From NCBI RefSeq assembly GCF_900312995.1, contig NZ_ONZI01000001.1:868001-932000 (forward strand): a stretch of 64,000 nt of DNA. The letters run 5' to 3'. Of this stretch, positions 18,347-26,009 are shown piece by piece (position 1 is the first letter of the stretch; each line of letters opens with the position of its first letter). The DNA is from Kushneria phyllosphaerae (GTDB taxonomy: Bacteria > Pseudomonadota > Gammaproteobacteria > Pseudomonadales > Halomonadaceae). A program made the translations under genes and the position numbers. The notes beneath the pieces were generated by a model. The model searched no databases. It was not told where the DNA came from and worked only from the letters and a program-made list of their open reading frames with translations.

Positions 18347-18385
18347 TTAAGGGAGGGCGGGGGATCCCCCCCTGCCCTCCCTTAA
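18347..18385 (-). terminator. Long hairpin between peptide gene and E1-like gene (attenuator)
   Basis: Arms TTAAGGGAGGGC and GCCCTCCCTTAA are perfectly paired and extended by a G-run/C-run to about 17 bp. It starts 3 bp after the peptide stop. An A/T-rich stretch, not a clean T-run, follows. Partial termination here would give far more peptide mRNA than enzyme mRNA, the usual arrangement in RiPP and bacteriocin operons. Confidence 0.8.
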
Positions 18386-18388
18386 TGC

Positions 18389-18481
18389 TTAGGAGCGATT
18401 TACAGAGCTATCTTCAAGAGTAACTTCTGCTTCTTCGACTACAAAATCACTTACAGTTTTCGAATCGTTTGTATGATCCAT
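18389..18481 (-). CDS. 30-aa candidate RiPP precursor peptide (pantocin-like)
   Basis: A 30-codon gene too short for ordinary gene calling. It begins MDHTNDSK and ends SSVNRS. Residues 14-20 read VVEEAEV, so Glu16-Glu17 is followed by Ala18. The start has an ideal SD (AAGGAG, 8-nt spacing), a sigma70-like promoter 50-80 bp upstream and a strong hairpin right after the stop, and it heads an operon with an E1-like enzyme and an MFS exporter. As I recall, pantocin A comes from PaaP, also 30 residues, with core Glu16-Glu17-Asn18. The same length and the same Glu pair at the same positions make this a strong candidate. The Asn-to-Ala change at 18 would give a different product. Confidence 0.82.
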   Translation of the reverse strand: MDHTNDSKTVSDFVVEEAEVTLEDSSVNRS

Positions 18482-18509
18482 GGTTATAACTCCTTACGTT
18501 TGTTTAACC

Positions 18510-18525
18510 CCCCTCTTATAAGGGG
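18510..18525 (-). promoter_or_regulatory. Small hairpin in the 5' leader of the peptide gene
   Basis: CCCCT/AGGGG arms around a 6-nt loop lie between the predicted transcription start and the SD. It may stabilise the leader mRNA. Confidence 0.4.
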
Positions 18526-18533
18526 AGTCTTAT

Positions 18534-18561
18534 TTTCTACAGCTTGCATCTTAGCCGTCAA
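18534..18561 (-). promoter_or_regulatory. Sigma70-like promoter of the RiPP-like operon
   Basis: On the minus strand TTGACG (18556-18561, 5/6 to the -35 consensus) is followed after 16 bp by TAGAAA (18534-18539, 4/6 to TATAAT). The predicted start lies about 45 nt before the peptide ATG. Confidence 0.6.
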
Positions 18562-18651
18562 CCTCTTTATAAAAATTAATACTAATGTATGATACCTTCT
18601 GTGGGCAGATGAAAGGCCGAATGCCTTTACTTATAACTCTTAGAGCCTTAT

Positions 18652-19664
18652 TAGGTGCTTGGTCCCAGAGTGTAATGGTCTACCCTACGAGCTACTATCG
18701 CAGGAGGATCCATGGCTCAGAGTCTTCACCAATGCGCCACGACCACGCACGCTTCTCCGAGGACACACAGCGATCGACGGCTTCGGTCGCGGCGCTGAGT
18801 CGACGCTACAACATCAACCCCAAAACCGTGCGCAAATGGCGGCAGCGGCAGCGGCATCGGTCGAGGATGAACGGATCGGACCAAAGGCGCCTCGCTCATC
18901 GTCTCTGACAGAAGCGGAAGAAGCCGCCGTCGTCACCTTCCGTCGAACAACACATCTGCCGCTGGATGACTGCCTGTTTGCACTGCAGTGCTTTATCCCA
19001 CATCTGACCCGCTCCAGCCTGCATCGTCTCTATCAGCGCCATGACATCAGCCGGTTGCCACGTGAAACCGGACCCAACACAAAGGGACTGACCCTCAGGG
19101 CGTATCCGATCGGCTATCTGCATCTCGATATCTGCCAAGTTCGCACGGGGTAAGGCCGGGCATACCTGTTCGTGGCGGTCGATCGCACCTCGAAATTTGT
19201 TCATGCCCGGCTTTATAAGAAGGCCAATCGCGATCAGGCCGCCGCGTTTCTGGAAGACGTCGTACAGCAGCTGCCTTACCGGGTGCATATGGTGCTGACC
19301 GATAACGGTGCGCAGTTCGCCAAACGCCGCGGCACCGAATCGTATAAACCCCATCGGTTCGATGTGGTCTACCGTGAACACGACATCGAGCATCGCCTGA
19401 CCCGCCCCTTCCATCCGTGGACCAATGGTCAGGTGGAACGGATGAACCGAATCCTCAAGGACACTATGACCCGCAGTTGTCATTACGCCACGCTTGAGGA
19501 GCTGGCCGACCATCTGAAGAACTATCTGTGGGCCTATAACAGTGCCCGGCCGCTACGTTCCCTGAAGGGCAAAACCCCGATCGGCTTTATTCTGAAAGAT
19601 GGCAGGATGACCCGCACAGGTTCCATCACAACCCGAACCATTACTTCCCGGGACCAAACACCTA
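18652..19664 (+). mobile_element. IS481-family insertion sequence, copy 2
   Basis: About 1.01 kb, same orientation as copy 1. The right end CCGGGACCAAACACCTA is the exact complement of the ideal left end; the left end here has two changes (TAGGTGCTTGGTCCCAG). The last three bases double as the puuE stop codon on the other strand. Confidence 0.88.
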
Positions 19665-19665
19665 G
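18712..19665 (+). pseudogene. IS481-family transposase, inactivated (copy 2)
   Basis: It carries the same 1-nt loss, 5-nt gain, in-frame TAA and C-terminal 1-nt loss as copy 1, at the same relative positions. I saw no internal difference between the two copies. Shared lesions mean one copy derives from the other, or one was overwritten by gene conversion, after inactivation. Confidence 0.88.
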
Positions 19666-20603
19666 CGCCCGGTCGGGGCGTGATGTTCGTGCCAGTGACG
19701 GGCGATATCCACGCGCCGGGTGACCCACACCCGGTCATGGGCTTCGATGTGATCGAGAAAGCGCTGAAGCGCCCGGAAGCGTCCGGGCCGGCCGATCAGG
19801 CGGCAGTGCAGCCCGATCGACAGCATTTTGGGGGCCTCGGCGCCTTCCTCGTAGAGCACGTCAAAGGCGTCGCGCAGGTAGTTGAAAAACGGGTCGCCGT
19901 AATTGAAGCCGCCCGGTGAGGCGAAGCGCATGTCGTTGTTGTCCAGCGTGTAGGGCACGATCAGATGGTCACGCGTTTCGCCCTCGGCATTGTCGACCGG
20001 CGTCCAGAAGGGCAGGTCATCACCGTAATAATCCGAGTCATACAGGAAGTGCTCCTGCTCGCCCACCAGTGCGCGGGTATTGGGGCTGTCGCGCCCGGTA
20101 TACCAGCCCAGCGGCAGCTCGCCGGTCAGTTCACGGTGCAGCTCAAGCGCCTGCACCATCATGGTGCGCTCCTGCTCGAGACTCATGTCCTGATAGTGAA
20201 TCCAGCGCAGGCCGTGACAGGCGATCTCGTGGCCGGCTTCCTTGAAGGCGCTGACCACTTCCGGGTGACGTGCCATCGCCATGGTGACGCCAAAGATGGT
20301 CAGCGGCAGGCCGCGACGTTCAAATTCGCGCAGGATGCGCCAGACGCCGGCGCGCGAGCCGTACTCATACAGCGACTCCAGACTCATGTGGCGATCGGGA
20401 TAGGGGGCCGCGCCAATGATGTCGGAGAGAAACGTCTCGCTGTGGGCATCGCCGTGCAGCACGCTGTTTTCGCCGCCCTCTTCGTAATTGAGCACGAACT
20501 GCACCGCGACCCGGGCACGCCCCGGCCATTTCGGGTCCGGCGGGTTGGCGCCGTAACCGCGCAGATCGCGAGGGTAGTTGTTCAGGCGAAGATCGTGATT
20601 CAT
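19662..20603 (-). CDS. puuE: Allantoinase PuuE (polysaccharide-deacetylase fold)
   Basis: A 313-aa cofactor-independent allantoinase hydrolysing allantoin to allantoate. It opens with the family signature DLRGYGANPPDPKWPGRARVA (NodB-like fold), then NYEEGGENSVLHGD, HEIACHGLRWIHYQ and a DSDYYGDDLPFW segment typical of PuuE. The stop TAG (19664-19662) lies wholly inside the end of IS copy 2. If the island is removed at the gcgc repeat, the frame runs 10 more codons to another TAG, so the native protein was probably slightly longer. It overlaps the racemase gene by 4 bp upstream. It belongs with allC and pucG on the other side of the island. Confidence 0.92.
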   Translation of the reverse strand: MNHDLRLNNYPRDLRGYGANPPDPKWPGRARVAVQFVLNYEEGGENSVLHGDAHSETFLSDIIGAAPYPDRHMSLESLYEYGSRAGVWRILREFERRGLPLTIFGVTMAMARHPEVVSAFKEAGHEIACHGLRWIHYQDMSLEQERTMMVQALELHRELTGELPLGWYTGRDSPNTRALVGEQEHFLYDSDYYGDDLPFWTPVDNAEGETRDHLIVPYTLDNNDMRFASPGGFNYGDPFFNYLRDAFDVLYEEGAEAPKMLSIGLHCRLIGRPGRFRALQRFLDHIEAHDRVWVTRRVDIARHWHEHHAPTGR

Positions 20604-21355
20604 GAAGGGCTCCGGCTCAGGTGCTCAAAGGCGCCGCGAATGGGCTTGGCGATCGGGAAGGCGCGGTCGTTGTGCTTTGAGACCGGGTAGCCGGTCGCGC
20701 TGACCGCCTCCAGCAGAGCGACTCCAGCGGTGACGCCGTCGATGACCGGTACGCCGAGGGTGTCACCCAGCCGCTCGGCCAGCTCGCTCATGCCGGCGCA
20801 GCCCAGCAGGATGGCGTCGCTGTCATCGGCTTGAAGCGCGTCGCGACAGGCCGCCAGCAGCGTGTCATAGACGCTGTCATCTTCGGATTCAAACGCCGAC
20901 ACCGGCAGTTCGCAGGCGTGCAGACCGGCGCACTGTTCGCGCTTGCCGTATTCGTGCAGCAGTCGTTCAGCGATCGGCAGCGTGCGCCCCAGCGTTGTCA
21001 CCACCGAGAAACGACGCGCCACCATGGCGGCCATCTGCATGCCGGCTTCGGCCACGCCCATTACCGGCACCGAGGCCACTTCGCGCGCCGCGGCCAGCCC
21101 CGGGTCGCCAAAACAGGCGATCAGATAGCCATCGACGCGGGTGTTAGCGTTTTCGGTCTCGATAATGCGTTCCAGCAGGCCGGGCACGGCCATGGCTTCA
21201 TCAAAATGGCCTTCCAGGCTTGCCGGCCCGTGACGCGAGGTGTGCATGAGGATCTCGCCGCGCGACACGCGGCGCGCGCTGGTGGCAATGCCTTCGCTCA
21301 TGACGGTGCTGGTGTTGGGATTGATGACACAGATGGTCGGGGTATGAGAGGTCAT
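20600..21355 (-). CDS. hpxA: Allantoin/hydantoin racemase (Asp/Glu racemase family)
   Basis: A 251-aa cofactor-independent racemase with two catalytic cysteines, one in LIACFGDPGL (about residue 81) and one in AILLGCAGM (about residue 185). VINPNTSTVMSEGI is the usual N-terminal strand. HpxA-type enzymes interconvert the allantoin enantiomers before stereospecific allantoinase. The 4-bp overlap with puuE strongly supports allantoin as substrate. It also overlaps the FadR-type regulator gene by 4 bp, giving a three-gene operon regulator-racemase-allantoinase. Confidence 0.88.
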   Translation of the reverse strand: MTSHTPTICVINPNTSTVMSEGIATSARRVSRGEILMHTSRHGPASLEGHFDEAMAVPGLLERIIETENANTRVDGYLIACFGDPGLAAAREVASVPVMGVAEAGMQMAAMVARRFSVVTTLGRTLPIAERLLHEYGKREQCAGLHACELPVSAFESEDDSVYDTLLAACRDALQADDSDAILLGCAGMSELAERLGDTLGVPVIDGVTAGVALLEAVSATGYPVSKHNDRAFPIAKPIRGAFEHLSRSPS

Positions 21356-22074
21356 GACGCGTTTTGCTCGCGGTGGTGGCCAAAAAGATGTTCGAAATCG
21401 GGCAGGGCGTCGCCGCTGGCGGTGAAATCAAGGCTCGCCTCGATCCCCGTCAAATGCTGATGCATCCAGGTCTGAATGGGCGCCAGTTCTCCCGCCTCCA
21501 GCAGGGCAATCAGGTCCGGGTGTTCACAGGGGCAGCCGGCCCGATGGCGGCCGTAAACGGCAATGATCAGCGAGGTGCGCGAGATCAGCTGCGAGAGCGC
21601 CTCCGACAGCGAGGCGTTGCCGGCAATCGCCATCAGCCGCGCGTGGAAGCGCGCCGACAGACGAATGGCCTGTTCACGCCGCGCATGACGCTCCTGCTCG
21701 GCGATCTGCGTCAGGGCCTGCAGATCTTCCGGCGTGATGCGCTCCACGACCTCTGTCAGCAGGGCGCCTTCGAGCAGCCGCCGCGCTCTGAAGACGTCGC
21801 GCGCTTCACCGGGCGTGGGGCTGGTGATCTGGGCGCCGCGATGGGTACGAAGCGTCACCAGCTGCTCCAGCGCCAGACGCTGCAGCACGCGACGGATCAT
21901 GGTGCGACTCACCCCGAAGGCCCCGGCCAGCGCATCTTCCGGCAGTCGAGCGCCGGGGGAGAGTCGGTGCTCCACGATGGCTTCCCACAGCGACTGGTAG
22001 ATGGCGTCATCACTGCGGGTGTCGCGCTCGGTCATGATGCCGGCCAGCAGATGGAACTGACGAGTATCGTTCAT
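21352..22074 (-). CDS. GntR-family regulator (FadR/FCD subgroup)
   Basis: A 240-aa protein. The winged helix (YQSLWEAIVEHRLSPGARLPEDALAGAFGVSRTMIRRVLQRL in pieces, residues ~25-70) is followed by an all-helical FCD ligand domain (residues ~95-220). I start at the ATG at 22074 because AGGAG precedes it with good spacing; the frame continues upstream without a stop but into AT-rich promoter DNA. It heads the racemase-puuE operon and faces the permease gene. Three near-identical palindromes in the shared intergenic region are probable binding sites. The ligand is likely allantoin or a breakdown product. Confidence 0.88.
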   Translation of the reverse strand: MNDTRQFHLLAGIMTERDTRSDDAIYQSLWEAIVEHRLSPGARLPEDALAGAFGVSRTMIRRVLQRLALEQLVTLRTHRGAQITSPTPGEARDVFRARRLLEGALLTEVVERITPEDLQALTQIAEQERHARREQAIRLSARFHARLMAIAGNASLSEALSQLISRTSLIIAVYGRHRAGCPCEHPDLIALLEAGELAPIQTWMHQHLTGIEASLDFTASGDALPDFEHLFGHHREQNAS

Positions 22075-22118
22075 GGGGCTCCTGTCATGCTGTTGCTGTA
22101 AAACGACGGCCTTGAAGA

Positions 22119-22128
22119 TTGTATACAA
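22119..22128. promoter_or_regulatory. Operator candidate 1, TTGTATACAA
   Basis: A perfect 10-bp palindrome 45 bp upstream of the GntR-family gene, where it could mediate autorepression. Confidence 0.6.
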
Positions 22129-22216
22129 GCATTTTCCATGCCACGGCCTATAAAGGCCTTTGGCAAGACGGCTTTTGCACGGTAAGGCGTCATCAGGGGC
22201 AAGCATAAAAAACCTG

Positions 22217-22226
22217 ATGTATACAA
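22217..22226. promoter_or_regulatory. Operator candidate 2, ATGTATACAA
   Basis: One mismatch from site 1, about 98 bp from it, in the middle of the divergent region. Confidence 0.5.
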
Positions 22227-22428
22227 AAAAGCCCTTTTTTGGTGCAAATAAATGCGTTTTGGCACTCTGGTGGTGCATGAAAGTGACTGATGGCCGGGCC
22301 TGATGGCGAGGTGTCACGGTGCTCACTTCAGACAGGTTGGCATTAATGATTAAAAACCGACGCTACAACAGTTGCTTGCGACCAGAATGCGATTTTTTAT
22401 CGCTGCCGATCTCAATCTGGCATGAGGA

Positions 22429-22438
22429 TTGTATACGA
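22429..22438. promoter_or_regulatory. Operator candidate 3, TTGTATACGA
   Basis: One mismatch from site 1, about 80 bp upstream of the permease start, where it could control the permease promoter. Confidence 0.55.
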
Positions 22439-22518
22439 AAGAAGTGACAGGCGATGTCAGCCATCCGGCCATCGCAGGGCTGCCAGCGGCAGCGTAACGA
22501 TCCTTCATGGAGTCGCTC

Positions 22519-23979
22519 ATGAACCGTATCAAGACCGAAGGGCAACAGCCCGCTGCGCCCGATCCGCATCTTTATAACGAGGATCTGGCGCCGGCCAGAC
22601 AGGACTGGAACGCCTATAACATTTTCGCCTTCTGGATGGCCGATATTCACAGTGTCGGGGGCTATGTACTGGCAGCCAGCCTGTTCGGTCTCGGGCTGAT
22701 GGGGTGGCAGGTACTGATTTCGCTGCTGGTCGGCATCTTGGTGGTGCAGATATTTGCCAACGCCGTGGCGCGGCCCAGCCAGCGCACGGGCGTGCCCTTT
22801 CCGGTGATCTGTCGCATGGCGTTTGGCACAAAAGGGGCCAACGTGCCGGCGGTGATTCGCGGTTTGATCGCCGTGGTGTGGTACGGCATCCAGACCTGGC
22901 TTGCCTCCAACGCGCTGCTGCTGGTACTGCTGCGCTGGTTCCCGGGGCTCGAATCCTGGACCAAGGTGAGCTTTGTGGGTCTTTCGGCGCTGGGCTGGCT
23001 GTGCTTTGCGCTGATGTGGGTGCTCCAGGCGCTGGTCTTCTGGCGTGGCATGGACACCATCCGCCGCTTCAACGACTGGGCCGGGCCGCTGGTCTACGCC
23101 GTCATGTTTGCGCTCGCCGGCTGGATCGTCTGGCAGGCCGGTCCCGAGAACATCAGCCTGTCGCTGTCGAGTCAGACCCTGACCGGGGGCGAGGCGCTGT
23201 GGCAGATGGTGATCGCCGCCGTACTGGTCGCCAGTTACTTCGCCGGCCCCACACTGAATTTTGGTGACTTCTCGCGCTACTGCGCCACTGAAAAGGCTGT
23301 GCGTCGTGGCAACTTCTGGGGCTTGCCGGTCAACTTCCTGGTGTTTTCCATCATCACCGTGGTGGTGGTTTCGGGCACGCCGCAGATCTTTGGTGAGATG
23401 CTGACCGATCCGATCGAGACCGTGGCCAGAATCGACAGCGTCACCGCCGCCGTACTGGGCGTGTTTGCGTTTGTCGCCGCGACCATCGGCATCAATATCG
23501 TGGCCAACTTCGTGGCGCCGGCGTTTGATTTCTCCCACGTCGCGCCCGAGAAAATCAGCTGGCGCATGGGCGGCATGATCGCTGCGGTTGGCTCGATCTT
23601 TCTCACGCCGTGGAATCTGTTCAATAACCCCGAGCTGATTCACTACACGGTGGGCGTACTGGCCGGTCTGATCGGGCCGCTCTACGGCATCATCCTGATG
23701 GATTTTTACAAGGTGCGCCGTCAGAAGATCGATCTTGATGCACTGTTCTCGTCCGACAATGGCAGTACCTACCACTATCAGCGCGGCGTCAATCCGGTGG
23801 CCCTGCGCTCTTTGATCATGGGTGGTCTGGTGAGTGTGCCGGTCAGTCTGGCGCCGCTGGGCGATATCAGCAGCTTTGCCGTCTTCTTCGGCGGTGGCGT
23901 GGCCGCACTCGCCCATGGCTGGCAGTCCGGCCTCTGGCGTCGTGGCGCAGCCGGCAAGCCGGTGACGTCACGCCCCTGA
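22519..23979 (+). CDS. pucI: NCS1-family allantoin permease
   Basis: A 486-aa inner-membrane nucleobase:cation symporter-1 with about twelve helices. Family marks are LYNEDLAPARQDWNAYNIFAFWMADIHS in pieces at the N-terminus, then GVPFPVICRMAFGTKGANVPA and YFAGPTLNFGDFSRY. PucI/PuuP relatives import allantoin, uracil or hydantoins. I choose the ATG at 22519 because GGAG sits 6 nt upstream; an in-frame ATG 12 nt earlier lacks one. The divergent GntR-racemase-allantoinase operon points to allantoin uptake. Confidence 0.9.
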   Translation: MNRIKTEGQQPAAPDPHLYNEDLAPARQDWNAYNIFAFWMADIHSVGGYVLAASLFGLGLMGWQVLISLLVGILVVQIFANAVARPSQRTGVPFPVICRMAFGTKGANVPAVIRGLIAVVWYGIQTWLASNALLLVLLRWFPGLESWTKVSFVGLSALGWLCFALMWVLQALVFWRGMDTIRRFNDWAGPLVYAVMFALAGWIVWQAGPENISLSLSSQTLTGGEALWQMVIAAVLVASYFAGPTLNFGDFSRYCATEKAVRRGNFWGLPVNFLVFSIITVVVVSGTPQIFGEMLTDPIETVARIDSVTAAVLGVFAFVAATIGINIVANFVAPAFDFSHVAPEKISWRMGGMIAAVGSIFLTPWNLFNNPELIHYTVGVLAGLIGPLYGIILMDFYKVRRQKIDLDALFSSDNGSTYHYQRGVNPVALRSLIMGGLVSVPVSLAPLGDISSFAVFFGGGVAALAHGWQSGLWRRGAAGKPVTSRP

Positions 23980-23998
23980 GCCTGACCTGATTGATTAA

Positions 23999-24037
23999 GG
24001 GCCCTGAGTGTTCTGCAACACTCAGGGCCCCTTTTTT
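23999..24037 (+). terminator. Intrinsic terminator after the allantoin permease gene
   Basis: A 14-bp perfect stem (GGGCCCTGAGTGTT and its complement), a 4-nt loop and six T starting one base later. Confidence 0.95.
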
Positions 24038-24100
24038 ATACACCGAGCTCAAGGGTGGGCGATGTGATGGTGCCGATCGCCGCCCTGGCTGCTAATGGCC

Positions 24101-25408
24101 TTAGCCACTGTCAGGCCCGAAGGTCTGCGGCAGATAGAGGATCAGGTCGGGGAAGAAAATCAGCAGCACAATGACGCCCAGCATCACCAGCAGATAAAGC
24201 ATGGTCGTGCCGAGTGCCTGCAGCAGCGGGATACCGCCGATGCGCGCCGAGATCATCAGACACAGGCCGTAGGGCGGCGTGATCAGGCCAAGGCCCAGCG
24301 CCATGACGCTGATGACGCCGAACTGCAGCGGATCGATCCCTGCCTGGGCGGCCAGCGGCTGAAAGATGGGCGCCAGAATGGCCATCGCCGGCAGCGAGTC
24401 CATGAAGGTGCCCACCAGCAGCATTACCAGCGTGATCACGACCAGCAGGACGGTCGGGTCGGTGATCTCTACACCGGCCATCAGATGCGGGGGGATGCGG
24501 TAAAAACTGATCAGATAACCAAAGATGGCCGCGCCCACCAGACTGAACAGCGACAGCGAGCAGAGCCTGACGGTATCGGTTGAGGCATCCAGCACGCTTT
24601 TGAAGGTCAGCTCGCGATAGACCAGAAAGCCCAGTACCAGCGCATAGAGCACGGCCATGACCGCCGCCTCGGTGGGCGTGACAATCCCGAGCGTGATCCC
24701 GCCGATGATCAGTACCGGAATGCCGGCTGCCAGCAGGCCATCCTTGCCGGAGTGCAGGATCTCTCTGAGCGTGGCGCGCTTGCGGGTGGGCACATCATAG
24801 CGGCGCACATAGCCCATGTTCATCAGAAGCTGGGTGGCGGCGATCATGATTCCCGGGATGATGCCGCCCAGAAAGAGCCCGGCAATCGAGGTGCTGGTCA
24901 GCGCGCCCCAGACGATCATGTTGATCGACGGCGGAATGATGATGCCCATGACCGAAGAGGCCGCCGTCACCGCCACGCTGAAATGCGCGGGGTAGCCTTC
25001 CTTTTTCATGGCCGGAATCAGCACCGTACCGATGCCGGCGCTGTCGGCGGTCGAGGAGCCCGATACGCCGGCAAACAGCATGCTGACCAGCACGTTGACG
25101 TGGGCAAGCGCCCCTTTCACATGGCCGACCAGGTTGAGACACAGTGTGATCAGGCGGTCGGTAATGCGCGCAGCGTTCATCAGATTGCCGGCCAGCAGAA
25201 ACAGCGGCACCGCCAGCAGCACGAACGAGTCCATGCCGTAATACATGCGCTGAAACATGACCCAGGGTGCCAGTCGCGGGTCGAGCACGATGATGCCAAA
25301 CGAGGTCAGCACCAGCGCCATCGCAATGGGCACGCCCAGTATGATCAGCACGCCCAGCAGGACGAACAGAAGCCATGGCAGCACAAAAAGCCAGTCGGCC
25401 GTCATCAT
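24101..25408 (-). CDS. dctM: TRAP transporter large permease DctM
   Basis: A 435-aa inner-membrane protein with about twelve helices. GVSGSSTADSAGIGTVLIPAM and PPSINMIVWGALTSTSIAGLF are classical DctM segments. It forms the translocation channel of a three-part TRAP carrier with the dctQ and dctP products and uses a sodium gradient in characterised homologues. It overlaps dctQ by 4 bp. It is the last gene of a regulator-dctP-dctQ-dctM operon. Confidence 0.95.
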   Translation of the reverse strand: MMTADWLFVLPWLLFVLLGVLIILGVPIAMALVLTSFGIIVLDPRLAPWVMFQRMYYGMDSFVLLAVPLFLLAGNLMNAARITDRLITLCLNLVGHVKGALAHVNVLVSMLFAGVSGSSTADSAGIGTVLIPAMKKEGYPAHFSVAVTAASSVMGIIIPPSINMIVWGALTSTSIAGLFLGGIIPGIMIAATQLLMNMGYVRRYDVPTRKRATLREILHSGKDGLLAAGIPVLIIGGITLGIVTPTEAAVMAVLYALVLGFLVYRELTFKSVLDASTDTVRLCSLSLFSLVGAAIFGYLISFYRIPPHLMAGVEITDPTVLLVVITLVMLLVGTFMDSLPAMAILAPIFQPLAAQAGIDPLQFGVISVMALGLGLITPPYGLCLMISARIGGIPLLQALGTTMLYLLVMLGVIVLLIFFPDLILYLPQTFGPDSG

Positions 25409-25998
25409 GAGCGTGTCTCCTGTTGGGACTGATTCGTTGAAGGGGTATCGATTTTATTGGTGGGGGGTGCCGTCTCCTCGATATCGGAGGGGGTGTCGAG
25501 TTCACGTTCCATGGCATCAAACCCCTGGGTGGCGCCCAGCAGCAGGCGCTGCAGACTGAACAGCACGATCAAAATGCCGCAGACCAGAAACGCCGAGTAG
25601 GTCACCACCATGGGCAGCTGCGAGGCGCTGGCGATGCGATTGAAACCAGAGGCGGCGAACGTCTGGCCGAAAACGATGAAGATGACGCCGACGCTCAGGC
25701 AGGCCAGGTCGCGCAGTACCCGGGTGAATCGGCCCATGGCGCTCTTGCGGGCAAAGGCCTCAAGCACGAAGTGATCGGCGTGCAGCACGCCCAGCGCCGT
25801 CCCCAGCATGATCATCCACTGAAAGGCGAAGCGGCTGAGCTCCTCGGTGGCATAGGCCGCCGGCAGCATGGGGAGGTTGCGGCTGGCGATCTGATAGATG
25901 ATCAGCAGGATAAAGGCGGCCAGCAGCATCAGCAGCACGGCATTAAGCACTCGTTCCAGAGCGCGGTTGAATCGGCCCAGGGCCGTAATGATTCCCAT
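25405..25998 (-). CDS. dctQ: TRAP transporter small permease DctQ
   Basis: A 197-aa protein with four membrane helices (residues ~15-170) and a charged C-terminal tail. YATEELSRFAFQWMIMLGTALGVL is the DctQ family core. It pairs with DctM. Confidence 0.92.
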   Translation of the reverse strand: MGIITALGRFNRALERVLNAVLLMLLAAFILLIIYQIASRNLPMLPAAYATEELSRFAFQWMIMLGTALGVLHADHFVLEAFARKSAMGRFTRVLRDLACLSVGVIFIVFGQTFAASGFNRIASASQLPMVVTYSAFLVCGILIVLFSLQRLLLGATQGFDAMERELDTPSDIEETAPPTNKIDTPSTNQSQQETRS

Positions 25999-26009
25999 GG
26001 CGCGGCTCC

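Larger units (their letters stand above)
12652..19664. mobile_element. Composite-transposon-like island bounded by two IS481-family copies
   Basis: Two directly repeated IS copies (12652-13663 and 18652-19664) enclose about 5 kb of strongly AT-rich DNA that contrasts with GC-rich flanks. The outermost bases begin TAGGTG and end CACCTA. The 4 bp gcgc occur immediately outside both ends (12648-12651 and 19665-19668), consistent with a target-site duplication of the whole unit. The island splits the allantoin locus: AEC carrier to the left, puuE to the right. The cargo is a RiPP-like operon. Both transposase genes are broken, so any movement used a transposase in trans or predates the lesions. 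Confidence 0.75.
22075..22518. other. Divergent control region of the allantoin genes
   Basis: About 440 bp, locally AT-rich, with no gene. It contains three copies of a TGTATACAA-type palindrome and must hold both divergent promoters. Confidence 0.7.

Noticed and set aside
17361..18481. Microcin C (MccA/MccB) type cluster
   Set aside because: The peptide is 30 residues and ends in Ser, not the C-terminal Asn required for MccB chemistry, and no CxxC zinc pairs are seen in the enzyme. The Glu16-Glu17 match to PaaP is better.
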